DNA of 64,000 nt, taken from Bradyrhizobium sp. PSBB068 (lineage in GTDB: Bacteria; Pseudomonadota; Alphaproteobacteria; Rhizobiales; Xanthobacteraceae). The translations under genes were made by a program, and so were the position numbers. This document shows positions 40,175-48,696 of the stretch, piece after piece. The notes below the pieces were generated by a model. That model made no database searches and was not told where the DNA came from. It was given only the letters and a program-made list of their open reading frames with translations. Location: the NCBI GenBank assembly GCA_016839165.1, contig CP069300.1:4650001-4714000 (forward strand). The letters are read 5' to 3'. Each line of letters starts with the position of its first letter. Positions within the stretch are counted from its first letter, which is position 1.

Positions 40175-41335
40175 TTAGCGGAGCAGCTGCAGCACGCTCT
40201 GCTGGCTCTGGTTGGCGAGCGCGAGCGCCGAGACCGCGATCGACTGGCGGGTCGACAGCGCCTGGCTGTTGGCCGCTTCCTCGTTGGTGTCGGCCAGCGT
40301 CAGGTTCGAAGAACCGGTCTGCAGCACGTTGATCAGGTTCTTGGAGAAGTCCTGACGGATCTGCACGATCGAGAGGTTCGAACCCAGCGTCGAGGCTTCG
40401 CTGCGCAGCGAGGAACTCGCCGTGCTCAGCGAAGCGATCACGTTGTTCGCCGAGTTGTTGTCGAGGAAGTCGGTTCCCGCCGCCAGCGATTTCAGGCCGA
40501 GGCCCGCGGCGTCGAACTTGACGCCGGTGATGCTGAGCGTGGACTTGCCGGTCTCGTTGAAGGTCAGCTTGAGGCTGTCGCCGCTCAGCAGGTTGATGCC
40601 GTTGAACGAGGAGTCCTGCGCCGTGGTCGTGATCTGCGAGATGGTGTTGTTGTACTGCGTCACCAGGGCCGCACGGGCCGACTGCGAGGCCGCATCGGCA
40701 ACCGGGGCAGTCGCGGCGCCGAACGTCGCAGTGCCGGTGCCGGTGTAGGTCACCGCACCGATCGTCGAGGACGCCGCGTCATTGGTCGTGGTGATGACGA
40801 GCTTGTTGGAGCTGTCGAGGCTCGCCGTCAGATTGCTGGCCGACAGCGACGTGTTCAGCTGGGCAAGCGACGTGCTGGCACCAAAGGTGAAGGTGAAGGC
40901 GGGCTGGCCGGCAGAGGCCGCGATCGCCAGGGTGTCACCGCTCTTGATCGTGGCGCCGTCGACGAGGTTCGCCGCCGTTCCGCCGAGCGCCGCCGCCGAG
41001 CTCACCGTCGACCGCGTGGTGTAGCCGGTCGGGCTCTGCAGCACCTGGTTGGCAATCGACTTCGCGGTATCGACCAGCTTCTGCAGCGAGGTGATGCCGG
41101 TGTTGGCAGCCTGCAGCACCTGCACACCGTTGCCGATGCCGTCGAGCAGGTTGTTGATGTCGCTGGCGCGATTGTCGAGCGACTGAGCGGTGAAGAAGTT
41201 GGTCGGGTTGTCGAGCGCCGTATTGACCTTCTTGCCGGTGGCAAGGCGGTTCTGCGTGGTGGAGAGCAGATCGGCGGTGGACTGGAGGGAGAGGAGGTTC
41301 TGGCGAACGGAGGAGGAGAGAATGATACCGGACAT
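40175..41335 (-). CDS. fliC: Flagellin
   Basis: 386 residues from the ATG at 41335, chosen because AGAAAGG lies seven bases upstream; an ATG at 41341 would add two residues. The N-terminal D0/D1 region (SSVRQNLLSLQSTADLLSTT, then NRLATGKKVNTALDNPTNFF) and the C-terminal helix (LSTRQSIAVSALALANQSQQ) are conserved flagellin parts. The variable middle, about residues 110-200, resembles a flagellin hook-IN module. It is the only flagellin gene here, shorter than the large filament proteins I recall from soybean Bradyrhizobium. flbT is divergent from it and flaF is downstream. Confidence 0.95.
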   Translation of the reverse strand: MSGIILSSSVRQNLLSLQSTADLLSTTQNRLATGKKVNTALDNPTNFFTAQSLDNRASDINNLLDGIGNGVQVLQAANTGITSLQKLVDTAKSIANQVLQSPTGYTTRSTVSSAAALGGTAANLVDGATIKSGDTLAIAASAGQPAFTFTFGASTSLAQLNTSLSASNLTASLDSSNKLVITTTNDAASSTIGAVTYTGTGTATFGAATAPVADAASQSARAALVTQYNNTISQITTTAQDSSFNGINLLSGDSLKLTFNETGKSTLSITGVKFDAAGLGLKSLAAGTDFLDNNSANNVIASLSTASSSLRSEASTLGSNLSIVQIRQDFSKNLINVLQTGSSNLTLADTNEEAANSQALSTRQSIAVSALALANQSQQSVLQLLR

Positions 41336-41341
41336 TTTCAT

Positions 41342-41704
41342 ACCTTTCTGGTGTGAAACTGAGGAAAAAACCGCGCCAATCCTTTCTGATCGGGCGGATG
41401 GCCGATCCTGCGGACAAGCCGCCAAGGAAAAAGAAATCTCCGGCAAGGCATTTAAATCAAATGCGGAAGAATAAAATTGTCGCCATTGGGCGAAGTTCGC
41501 CGCGAAAACTACTGAGACAACTGCCGATTCCGGCCGAACGCCGCCGCCTGTGCGGGCTCGTCATTCACCAAGCATTAACCATCATGGGAAAGGATCGCTG
41601 TCGCATCGGCCCCGGGCCGCAACGGCGGCTGCTAAGCAGTGCCGAGCACAACCTCGATCCGCTAGCGATGACATCGCGCGATTGCCCGGCAAAGGAGAAC
41701 GGTC
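41342..41704. promoter_or_regulatory. Divergent control region between flagellin and flbT
   Basis: 363 bases without a gene. A TTAACCAT half site lies at 41576-41583 on the flbT side, and AAAGGAG precedes flbT. On the flagellin side a GG-N10-GC arrangement (minus strand TTGGCGGCTTGTCCGC, about 41410-41425) is a weak sigma54 candidate. The flagellin leader (about 41342-41400) is the region where FlbT would be expected to act on the mRNA. Confidence 0.5.
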
Positions 41705-42136
41705 ATGGCCCTGAAGGTCGAACTCAAGCCGAACGAGCGCATCATCGTCGGCAATTGCGTGATCACCAACACCGATCAGCGTGCTCGCCTCCTGATCGAC
41801 GGCGACCGCATCCCGATCCTGCGCGAGAAGGATATCCTGACGCCGGAGACCGCGGACACGCCGGCGAAGCTGATCTATCTCGCAGTGCAGCTGATGTATC
41901 TGTCGCCGGACCCGATGGCGCACCACCCGACCTATTTCAGCCTGGTGCGCGACATCATCACCGCGATGCCGAGCGCCTGGCCGTTCATCGAGAGCGTCAA
42001 CAACTTCATCCTCAACGGCGATCTCTATCACGCGCTGAAGGAATCCAAGAAGCTGATCGCGCATGAGGAGAAGCTGCTGGAAAGCGCGCGCGGCCAGCAG
42101 AAGGCCAACCAGGACGATACCCGCAAGAGCGCGTAG
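41705..42136 (+). CDS. flbT: Flagellin mRNA regulator FlbT
   Basis: 143 residues. The FlbT pattern runs from LKVELKPNERIIVGNCVITN through ILREKDILTPETADTPAKLI to YLAVQLMYLSPD and the C-terminal VNNFILNGDLYHALKESKKL. In Caulobacter FlbT binds the flagellin mRNA leader and blocks its translation until the hook is complete. It is divergent from the flagellin gene, and AAAGGAG is its ribosome-binding site. Confidence 0.95.
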   Translation: MALKVELKPNERIIVGNCVITNTDQRARLLIDGDRIPILREKDILTPETADTPAKLIYLAVQLMYLSPDPMAHHPTYFSLVRDIITAMPSAWPFIESVNNFILNGDLYHALKESKKLIAHEEKLLESARGQQKANQDDTRKSA

Positions 42137-42152
42137 AGCTTCTCGTCCTGAC

Positions 42153-42194
42153 GCGTTTTCTTCACGCGAACCGGCGTCATTTCGCTTGAAACGC
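42153..42194. repeat. Inverted repeat GCGTTTTC...GAAACGC
   Basis: GCGTTTTC at 42153-42160 and GAAACGC at 42188-42194 flank the core ACGCGAACCGG. It is a second copy of the element at 27841-27884 and lies just after flbT. Confidence 0.65.
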
Positions 42195-42213
42195 CAGCCT
42201 CTCGGTCTGAACG

Positions 42214-42241
42214 AACAAGGCCCCCGCGAGGAGGCCTTGTT
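42214..42241. terminator. Bidirectional hairpin between flbT and flgL
   Basis: AACAAGGCC at 42214-42222 and GGCCTTGTT at 42233-42241 make a nine-base perfect stem. It stands between the converging genes flbT and flgL, and can end both transcripts because the stem has T-rich or A-rich ends on each side. Confidence 0.65.
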
Positions 42242-42268
42242 GCTGGCTGGAGATAGGCAGGCGGGCAA

Positions 42269-44149
42269 TCAGCCGATCGGCAGATACTTCAACAGCGTGG
42301 TCTGATACAGCATCGACGTGGTCTGGTACGAGGCCTGCAAGCTGGTTTGCAACGCCAGGATCTTGGTCGCGACCTCATCCTGATTGACGCCCTCGATCGA
42401 GTCGAGCATCGTTTCCGACATGCTCTTGAGCTGGGTCTGGCGATCGGTTGCCGCCTTGGTCGCGGTCTGGGCACCGGCGAACTCGGCCTGCACGTCCTGG
42501 ATCTGCTGCTGGCCGCTCTGCGGGGCAAGATTCGCGCCGACCCGCTGCGCGAGCGCGGTCACCTGTGCGTTCGCATTCGGATTGCTGGCATTGGTGGTCA
42601 CCGCGGCGTACACCGCGACATTCTGCAGCAAGTAGCGGAACGCCTGTTCGTTGGCGCGCGCGCCATACTGCACCGTGATCGACTGATCGACTTGCGCGAG
42701 GGCGGTGCCGCGTGCGGATCCCGGGCCGTTTTCGCCGGTGTACCAGTACACGGTGTTGGCGGGCGTGCCCGCGACCAGATTGCTCGCTGTATTGAAGGGC
42801 GGTCCCCCTACCCTGAGCGGCGCCGGGGTCGCGGTCGTGTTGTTGGCAATGCCGAGCGCGCCGAGTGCTGCGGTGTTGGAGCTCGAGATCGCAAGGTTCT
42901 GACCATCGGCGCCGTGGAGGGTGATCGCGCCATTGCTGATGGTCGACGGATTCTTGGTGCCGCTGATCTGGTCGATCTTCGACATCAGCGTCTGCACGCT
43001 GTCGGTGATGTTGACCTGGTTGCCGGTGGCGCCCGAGGCCACGAAGGTGATCGGGGTGCCGTTCACCGTGATGGTGTCGCCGGCCGCGAAACTCGTGGAC
43101 AGCGAATCGGTGCCCGCCGCCCCCGAAAGGGCGGTGGCGCCCGAGATCGGCGCCGGCGGCGTGTTGTGGTTATTGACGGCGGCGCCCGACACGGTCGCGA
43201 CCGGATTGAAGAAGTTGTTCGAAGCCGCGATCGCGGAGGCCGCGACCAGTGATGTGTCGCTCAGCGTCTTGATGGACGACGTCAACGTCGCCTGAAGGTT
43301 GGCCGTCGTCGCCGTGGTGTCGGCACCGATCAGGAACGAACCGGCCGGCGGCGGGTTCGTCGTCGTTGCCGTGAGCTCGACTGCATCGGTGGTGCCGTCG
43401 GGCAGCGTGAAGTTGAACTTGATCTTGTCGCCATCTTTCGGATTGACGGCGCCGAGATCGACCGACGCCGACTTCGGCGTCCCGGCCGGCTGCGTCACCG
43501 TGGCGCCGGTCAATGACGACTGCACCGACAGCAGCTTCAGGCCGAATGGCGAGCCGTCCTCAGCGACGCTGGTCACCGTCGTGGTCGCCGGCGGCGACGA
43601 CACGCTGAGGCGTCCCATCAGGTTGGCGCCCTGATCGGCCTGCTTGCGCTCGTTGATCAGCTGGGTGAGGCCGGCCTGGGTCGCCGTGCCCTTCAACATG
43701 GTGTCGGCAGGCACCGTGGCCGGCGTATCCATGGCACGGCCGGAGAACAGATAGCGGTCGCCCGACTGGGTATTGAGCATCGCGACCGCGTTGGCGAACG
43801 CGGCCTGCGCCGTGATCTGGCCCGAGGTCTGCCCGTTCTCGTTGAGCGTCAGCGTCGCCGTCGTCGAAGCGTTCTTCACCTGACTGCCGACGTCGGACAG
43901 CCCCTGCAAGCTGAGATTGGCTACACTCAGGCGGGTGTTGAGGTTGGTGGCGGTGTCGGAAAACGCATTGATGCCGCTGATCTGCGCACGCAGGCTGAGT
44001 GCGAAGCCGCGATCGAGCCCCTGCCCCGCATAGGTCGTCGATACCTTGCCGGTCGCAAGCTGCGTCGTCAGGTCATTGAGCTGATTGCGCAGGTTGAGGA
44101 TATTGGTGCCGATATAGGAAGTTCTGCCGCTTACGCCGTCGATCGACAT
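42269..44149 (-). CDS. flgL: Hook-filament junction protein FlgL, long form
   Basis: 626 residues, much longer than enteric FlgL (about 320). The N-terminal D0/D1 part (GRTSYIGTNILNLRNQLNDL) and the C-terminal helix (LKSMSETMLDSIEGVNQDEV) are FlgL-like. The surplus lies in the middle: about residues 346-434 form a beta module nearly repeated in FlgE (GTDSLSTSFAAGDTITVNGT and ITFVASG). It is the last gene of flgE-flgK-flgL and starts seven bases after flgK. Confidence 0.88.
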   Translation of the reverse strand: MSIDGVSGRTSYIGTNILNLRNQLNDLTTQLATGKVSTTYAGQGLDRGFALSLRAQISGINAFSDTATNLNTRLSVANLSLQGLSDVGSQVKNASTTATLTLNENGQTSGQITAQAAFANAVAMLNTQSGDRYLFSGRAMDTPATVPADTMLKGTATQAGLTQLINERKQADQGANLMGRLSVSSPPATTTVTSVAEDGSPFGLKLLSVQSSLTGATVTQPAGTPKSASVDLGAVNPKDGDKIKFNFTLPDGTTDAVELTATTTNPPPAGSFLIGADTTATTANLQATLTSSIKTLSDTSLVAASAIAASNNFFNPVATVSGAAVNNHNTPPAPISGATALSGAAGTDSLSTSFAAGDTITVNGTPITFVASGATGNQVNITDSVQTLMSKIDQISGTKNPSTISNGAITLHGADGQNLAISSSNTAALGALGIANNTTATPAPLRVGGPPFNTASNLVAGTPANTVYWYTGENGPGSARGTALAQVDQSITVQYGARANEQAFRYLLQNVAVYAAVTTNASNPNANAQVTALAQRVGANLAPQSGQQQIQDVQAEFAGAQTATKAATDRQTQLKSMSETMLDSIEGVNQDEVATKILALQTSLQASYQTTSMLYQTTLLKYLPIG

Positions 44150-44156
44150 GTTACCC

Positions 44157-46034
44157 TCACGAGATCTGCAGCAGCGCGTCGTACATCTGCTTGATCGACG
44201 ACATCACGCGCGCATTGGCGGAATAGGCGTTCTGGAGCGAGAGCAGATGCGCCATCTCCTCGTCCATGTTGACGCCGGAGGTCGAGTCCATCTTGGTCTG
44301 CAGCGTATTCAGCACGACGTCCTGACCGTCGGCCAATTGCTTGGCGGCCGTCGCCGATTCGCCCTGCTGGCTGATGAACTGCTTGGCAAAGTTCAGCAGC
44401 GTGCCGGTGAACGGCGCGCCTGACGTGCCGAGACCGGTCTGCGGCGAATAGCTGAACGAGGCGTTCGACAGCTGGTTCAGAACGAGGTTGGCCCGTGTGG
44501 TGTCTCCGGCCGGGGTCTGCGGATTGGTCGCGTACACGACCATACGCGAGGGATCGCCGACCAGGGCGGTATTGACACTGATGCGCGCGGCAAGACCGGT
44601 CGACTGCGAGCCGTTTCCGGTGATCGCGCCGGTGTAGAGCGCGCCATTGTCAGTGAACATCGGAAGCTGCGGATCTCCCGACGTCAGCGACGAAACCGTC
44701 GACGTGACCGAAGCTGTGGTCACGGTTGCCTTGTTGGCGGCGCCATCGTTGAGCACCCGCAACGTCGATCCCGAGGGGTTGGAGAACTGCAGGCCCGTTC
44801 CGCCGAGCGCGCCGTTGAGCTGGGCCAGCACCGAACTCATGCCGCCGGAGAAGTCCACTCCCAGCACTTCGTCGTTCGGATCGACGGTCGCGCTGTTGCT
44901 CAGCGGCAGCACGCTCGGATCATTGACACGGATGATCGACAGATTGTGCGTGAGGCCTGTGGTGTTGTCCTTGTAGGAGACGTGGATGGTATTGCCGTTC
45001 TGCAGTCCCGAAAGATCGAGGTCGAAGCCGGACTGCGCGCCCGCCGTCGCCGCCGTGCCCGCCGTCGTCTTGTCCGACAGCGCGCTCGACATCGAGGCGG
45101 CGAACTGGTCGATCTGCGTCTGCGCCTTCACCAGCGTGTTGTCGCGCAGCTCGAGATAGGCCGCGATCTTGCCCGATCGGATCGAGTTGGTCGACACCAT
45201 GTCATAGGTGCCGCCTTGCGGAAACGTGATGGTGATGGTGCCGACGGTACTCTTGGTCGGATCGGAATTGTACTGCGTGTTGGGCGTCATCGTGCCCTGG
45301 GCGTTGAAGCTGAGCGTCGCGGCCTGGGCGCCGACCAGTTGCACGCCGGAATTGGTGAACACGGTCACCTGGTTCTGGCTGTTGGTCACGGTGCGGATGT
45401 CCATCAGCTGCGAAAGCTGCGTGACGTAGCGGTCGCGCTGGTCGAGCAACGCCGCGGTCGACGCGTCCTGCGTGCCGCCAGTGGCCTGCAGCTGCACATT
45501 GAGGCGCGCAATCTGCTGCAATGCATTGTTCGCAGTGTTGATGGAGTCGTTGATGCCGGCCTCTGCGTTGGCGCGCAGCGTCTGGATTCCCTGCGAGGTC
45601 GCGTTGAGCTGCTGCGCCATCGATTGCGCGGCATTGACGACGCCGATGCGGGCCGACTGCGAGTCCGGGCTGGTCGACAGCCCCTGCACCGCGGTCAGGA
45701 ACTTGTTGTAGGCGTCCTCGATCGTGCCGGTGGAGTCGGGATTGCCGTAGACGCCCTGCAGATTGGACAGGAAACTTGAGCGGACGTCGGCGTAGGCGGC
45801 GCCCGACGTCTCGGTACGCAGCTGGGTCTGCAGGAATTCGTCGAGCTGGCGGTTGACGCCCGTGATCAGGACGCTCGACCCGAACTGGCCGGTGGTGCCG
45901 GTATCCTGGTTCAGCGTCTTCCTGACGTAACCGGGCGTTTCCGCATTGGCGACGTTCGACGACACGAGCGAGAGCGAGGCTTGCGTGGCACGCAGGCCCG
46001 ACATCGCAGTGGAGAGGGCTTGGCTCAAACCCAT
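44157..46034 (-). CDS. flgK: Hook-filament junction protein FlgK
   Basis: 625 residues, normal for FlgK. The N-terminus (MGLSQALSTAMSGLRATQAS, then SNVANAETPGYVRK) and the C-terminus (SGVNMDEEMAHLLSLQNAYS followed by ANARVMSSIKQMYDALL) carry the conserved axial-protein motifs. FlgK joins hook and filament with FlgL. It begins 46 bases after flgE in the same operon, which has a sigma54 promoter. Confidence 0.96.
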   Translation of the reverse strand: MGLSQALSTAMSGLRATQASLSLVSSNVANAETPGYVRKTLNQDTGTTGQFGSSVLITGVNRQLDEFLQTQLRTETSGAAYADVRSSFLSNLQGVYGNPDSTGTIEDAYNKFLTAVQGLSTSPDSQSARIGVVNAAQSMAQQLNATSQGIQTLRANAEAGINDSINTANNALQQIARLNVQLQATGGTQDASTAALLDQRDRYVTQLSQLMDIRTVTNSQNQVTVFTNSGVQLVGAQAATLSFNAQGTMTPNTQYNSDPTKSTVGTITITFPQGGTYDMVSTNSIRSGKIAAYLELRDNTLVKAQTQIDQFAASMSSALSDKTTAGTAATAGAQSGFDLDLSGLQNGNTIHVSYKDNTTGLTHNLSIIRVNDPSVLPLSNSATVDPNDEVLGVDFSGGMSSVLAQLNGALGGTGLQFSNPSGSTLRVLNDGAANKATVTTASVTSTVSSLTSGDPQLPMFTDNGALYTGAITGNGSQSTGLAARISVNTALVGDPSRMVVYATNPQTPAGDTTRANLVLNQLSNASFSYSPQTGLGTSGAPFTGTLLNFAKQFISQQGESATAAKQLADGQDVVLNTLQTKMDSTSGVNMDEEMAHLLSLQNAYSANARVMSSIKQMYDALLQIS

Positions 46035-46080
46035 GATGTGTACTCGCCTTTACTGCTTCACACGCGCATCATCGATGCGA

Positions 46081-47901
46081 TCAGCGCACGACGTTCAAGA
46101 GATCCTGCACCATCGAATTGGTCGTCGTGATCACCTTGGTGTTGGCCGAATAGGCCTGCTGGGTCACGATCAGCTTGGTGAACTCGTCGGCGATATCGGT
46201 GTTCGAGCTCTCGAGCGACGAACCGACGATGGTGCCGGCCTTGCCGAACAGCGCCGCGCCGGACTCGTCGGTCGCCTCGAACGCACCGCCGTCGATGCGC
46301 TTGAGGAAGTTGGTGCCGTTGAAGGTCGCCACCGAGATTTCGGCGAGGTCGATGTTGCGGCCGTTGGTGTAGTTGCCGACGATGCGGCCGTTGGTCGAGA
46401 CGCTGACCGACTGCAGCTGGCCGGCCGGGAAACCGTCCTGCTGGATCTGGTTGACCTGGACGTTGCCGTTGGCGTCCGCGAACTGGGTCACGCCCCCGGA
46501 GCCGAAATTGATCACCGGGCTGCCGAGCGACACGCCGTTGACCACGGCATTATTGAGCGTGACCGACGAGATCGCCGGCGACATCTGGCCGTTCGCCGCG
46601 AAGGTGAAGTTCACGTTCGCGTTCTGCCACGCAACCTGCGTGCCGGTCGCATTGGGATTGACCTGGTAGAACATGTTCCAGGTATCGGTATGGCCGGCGC
46701 CGAGCGAGGCGCTGTCGCTCTTGGCCCAGCGCAATTGCAGGTTAACCGGCGCGCCGGAGACGTCGTAGGCCGTGACTGCGCCGCCGGCGACGCTCTCGTT
46801 GAGGAACGTCGTGTTGTCGTTGCCGACCACCTGGCCGGTGCCGACCGTGCCGCCGCCGCCACGCGTCGCCTGCGCAGTGGTGGTGAAGCCGAGAGCCGTG
46901 AATGCAGCGTTGTTCGAGCTCGTCACCGACAGATCGGAGTTGACGCCGGAATGCAGGGTGATCTTGCCGCCGCTGATTGTGGAGGGAGTCGGGGGGACGG
47001 TGGCAGCGGCACCGGTGATCGAGTCGATCTTGCCGAGCAACGTTCCGATGCTATCGGTGACGTTGAGCTGGTTGGCGCCCGCGCCCGAAGCCACGAACGT
47101 GATCACCGTGCTGTTGATCGTGATGGTGTCGCCGACGTTGAAATTGGAAGCGATCGAGTCGGTGCCGGAGGCGCCCGAAAGCAAGGTCGCGGCGGTATTC
47201 GCCGCCTGCGGCGTCTGCTTGTTGTTCTGCGCGGCGCCGGTGACGGAGGAATCGGTATACGGCGCGGCCGGCGTGCCCAGCACCAACGGATTATGGCCAG
47301 CGCTGAACGCGCCCGGCCGCAGCAGCTCGGAGCCCGGCACCGACGTGTCGTGCGCGGTGGTCAGAGGGTAGGACGCGAGGTTGGCGCGATAATCGATCTT
47401 GGTGGTCTGCTGCGCAGGCAGGAAGTCGTTCTTGAACCGCAGCACCTGCGGCGAGGAGCCGGAGGGGTTGCCGGTGGTCGGGTCGATCCGCACGCCCTCG
47501 AGATAATAGCCGGCGCCGTTGACGAGGTAACCGTCCTTGTTGAGCTGGAAATCGCCGCGGCGGGTATAGCGGTCGACGCCGTCGAACACCGGCGAGCCGT
47601 CGGTGAAGCCGCCGGGCTTTTGCACCGCGAAGAAGCCGTTGCCGTTGATCGCCATGAAGGTCGCGACCGAGGCCGACTGCACGTCGCCCTGCACCGAGTT
47701 GGTCGAGCGCGACTGCGCGGTGACGCCGCCGGCGAGCTGCGCGGTCAGCGCGGTCTGCGGGACGAGGTCGAGGAAGGAGGTATCGATGCGCTTGAAGGCC
47801 GTGGTCTGCGAGTTGGCGATGTTGCCGGAGATATTCTCAAGCGCGTACGACCCTGCGCGCAAGCCACCGACCGCCGTCGTAAGTGCGCCGAAGATACCCA
47901 T
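46081..47901 (-). CDS. flgE: Flagellar hook protein FlgE
   Basis: 606 residues from the ATG at 47901; an upstream in-frame ATG at 47937 would add 12 unlike residues. The N-terminus (GIFGALTTAVGGLRAGSYAL, then ENISGNIANSQTTAFKR) and the C-terminus (ELSNTDIADEFTKLIV-type, here SSNTDIADEFTKLIVTQQAY) are typical. Residues ~246-339 form a module closely like one in FlgL. It heads flgE-flgK-flgL behind a consensus sigma54 promoter 68 bases upstream. Confidence 0.95.
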   Translation of the reverse strand: MGIFGALTTAVGGLRAGSYALENISGNIANSQTTAFKRIDTSFLDLVPQTALTAQLAGGVTAQSRSTNSVQGDVQSASVATFMAINGNGFFAVQKPGGFTDGSPVFDGVDRYTRRGDFQLNKDGYLVNGAGYYLEGVRIDPTTGNPSGSSPQVLRFKNDFLPAQQTTKIDYRANLASYPLTTAHDTSVPGSELLRPGAFSAGHNPLVLGTPAAPYTDSSVTGAAQNNKQTPQAANTAATLLSGASGTDSIASNFNVGDTITINSTVITFVASGAGANQLNVTDSIGTLLGKIDSITGAAATVPPTPSTISGGKITLHSGVNSDLSVTSSNNAAFTALGFTTTAQATRGGGGTVGTGQVVGNDNTTFLNESVAGGAVTAYDVSGAPVNLQLRWAKSDSASLGAGHTDTWNMFYQVNPNATGTQVAWQNANVNFTFAANGQMSPAISSVTLNNAVVNGVSLGSPVINFGSGGVTQFADANGNVQVNQIQQDGFPAGQLQSVSVSTNGRIVGNYTNGRNIDLAEISVATFNGTNFLKRIDGGAFEATDESGAALFGKAGTIVGSSLESSNTDIADEFTKLIVTQQAYSANTKVITTTNSMVQDLLNVVR

Positions 47902-47967
47902 GACATGTTCTCCAATTCGATTCCCGGCGGCTGGCAATCAGCAGATGGCCGCATCGGCGGAGCATGT

Positions 47968-47984
47968 CGCAAAGGTCGTGCCAG
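47968..47984 (-). promoter_or_regulatory. Consensus sigma54 promoter of flgE
   Basis: On the minus strand CTGGCACGACCTTTGCG contains TGGCACG, four bases, TTGC, with all conserved bases in place and GG-GC spaced by ten (plus-strand positions 47981-47982 and 47969-47970). The flgE start is 68 bases downstream. In Caulobacter the hook operon is likewise sigma54-dependent. Confidence 0.8.
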
Positions 47985-48014
47985 GAAACGAAACGTAACA
48001 AAATCATGCGCTTG

Positions 48015-48044
48015 AAAAAAATGCCCCGGCCGTTTAACCGGGGC
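48015..48044 (-). terminator. Rho-independent terminator after msrB
   Basis: On the minus strand GCCCCGG (48044-48038), an eight-base loop and CCGGGGC (48029-48023) are followed by ATTTTTTT (to 48015). This is a standard intrinsic terminator. It ends the msrB transcript before the flgE promoter at 47968-47984. Confidence 0.85.
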
Positions 48045-48095
48045 ACAATTGCCGGGCAGGCAACAATTGCCGGGAGGGAGCGCAGTTTTGACCGC

Positions 48096-48129
48096 GACGC
48101 GAACCGGTCCCTGCTTCGCTCGAAAACGC
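48096..48129. repeat. Partial GACGCGAACCGG...GAAAACGC repeat
   Basis: GACGCGAACCGG at about 48096 and CGAAAACGC ending at 48129 correspond to the core and right arm of the element at 27841-27884; the left arm is missing. It lies directly after the msrB stop codon. Confidence 0.55.
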
Positions 48130-48131
48130 TG

Positions 48132-48632
48132 TCAGGTCGCCGACGGCGCCGCCGGGTGGAACATCAGCGCAAAGCCGTCCATGCAGTAGCGCAGCCCGGT
48201 CGGCTTCGGGCCGTCGTCGAACACATGGCCGAGATGGCCGCCGCAGCGGCGGCAATGCACCTCGGTGCGCAGCATGCCGAAGGTGCGGTCCGACGTAGTG
48301 CCGATAGCGTTGTCCAGCGGCTTGTAGAAGCTCGGCCAGCCGGTGCCGCTCTCATACTTGGTCTCGGACGAGAACAGCGGCAGATCGCAGCCGGCGCAGG
48401 CGAAGGTGCCCTTGCGGTGCTCTTTGAGCAGCGGGCTCGATCCCGGCCGCTCGGTGCCCTGGTTGCGCAGGATCTCGTATTGCTGCGGCGTCAGCTGCGC
48501 GCGCCATTCGGCGTCGGTCTTCTCGATCTCGAATTTCTCGGCGGCATGCGCCGGCGAGGCGCGCAGCCAGCGGAAGGCCGCGAAGCTCAGCAGGCTGGCG
48601 ACGGAAGCAAGCAGGATACGGCGATCGATCAT
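48132..48632 (-). CDS. msrB: Exported peptide-methionine (R)-S-oxide reductase MsrB
   Basis: 166 residues. A signal peptide with a Tat-like start ([20 protein letters not shown]) ends near ASPAHAA at residue 31. MsrB motifs follow: CAGCDLPLF and [16 protein letters not shown] (the zinc-binding CxxC pairs), GTGWPSF, and the catalytic cysteine in RYCMDG. It reduces methionine R-sulfoxide in proteins, here in the periplasm. A clear terminator follows. The electron donor is not encoded next to it. Confidence 0.93.
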   Translation of the reverse strand: MIDRRILLASVASLLSFAAFRWLRASPAHAAEKFEIEKTDAEWRAQLTPQQYEILRNQGTERPGSSPLLKEHRKGTFACAGCDLPLFSSETKYESGTGWPSFYKPLDNAIGTTSDRTFGMLRTEVHCRRCGGHLGHVFDDGPKPTGLRYCMDGFALMFHPAAPSAT

Positions 48633-48696
48633 TAATCATCTCCGATGCGGACGGGCAAACAGGTTCGCCAACAAATACGAACCCCGCCGCCGGACG

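Noticed and set aside
41410..41425. Possible sigma54 promoter for flagellin (minus strand TTGGCGGCTTGTCCGC)
   Set aside because: GG-GC spacing is right, but both the -24 (GCG for GCA) and -12 (CCGC) elements deviate, so it is not listed as a feature by itself.
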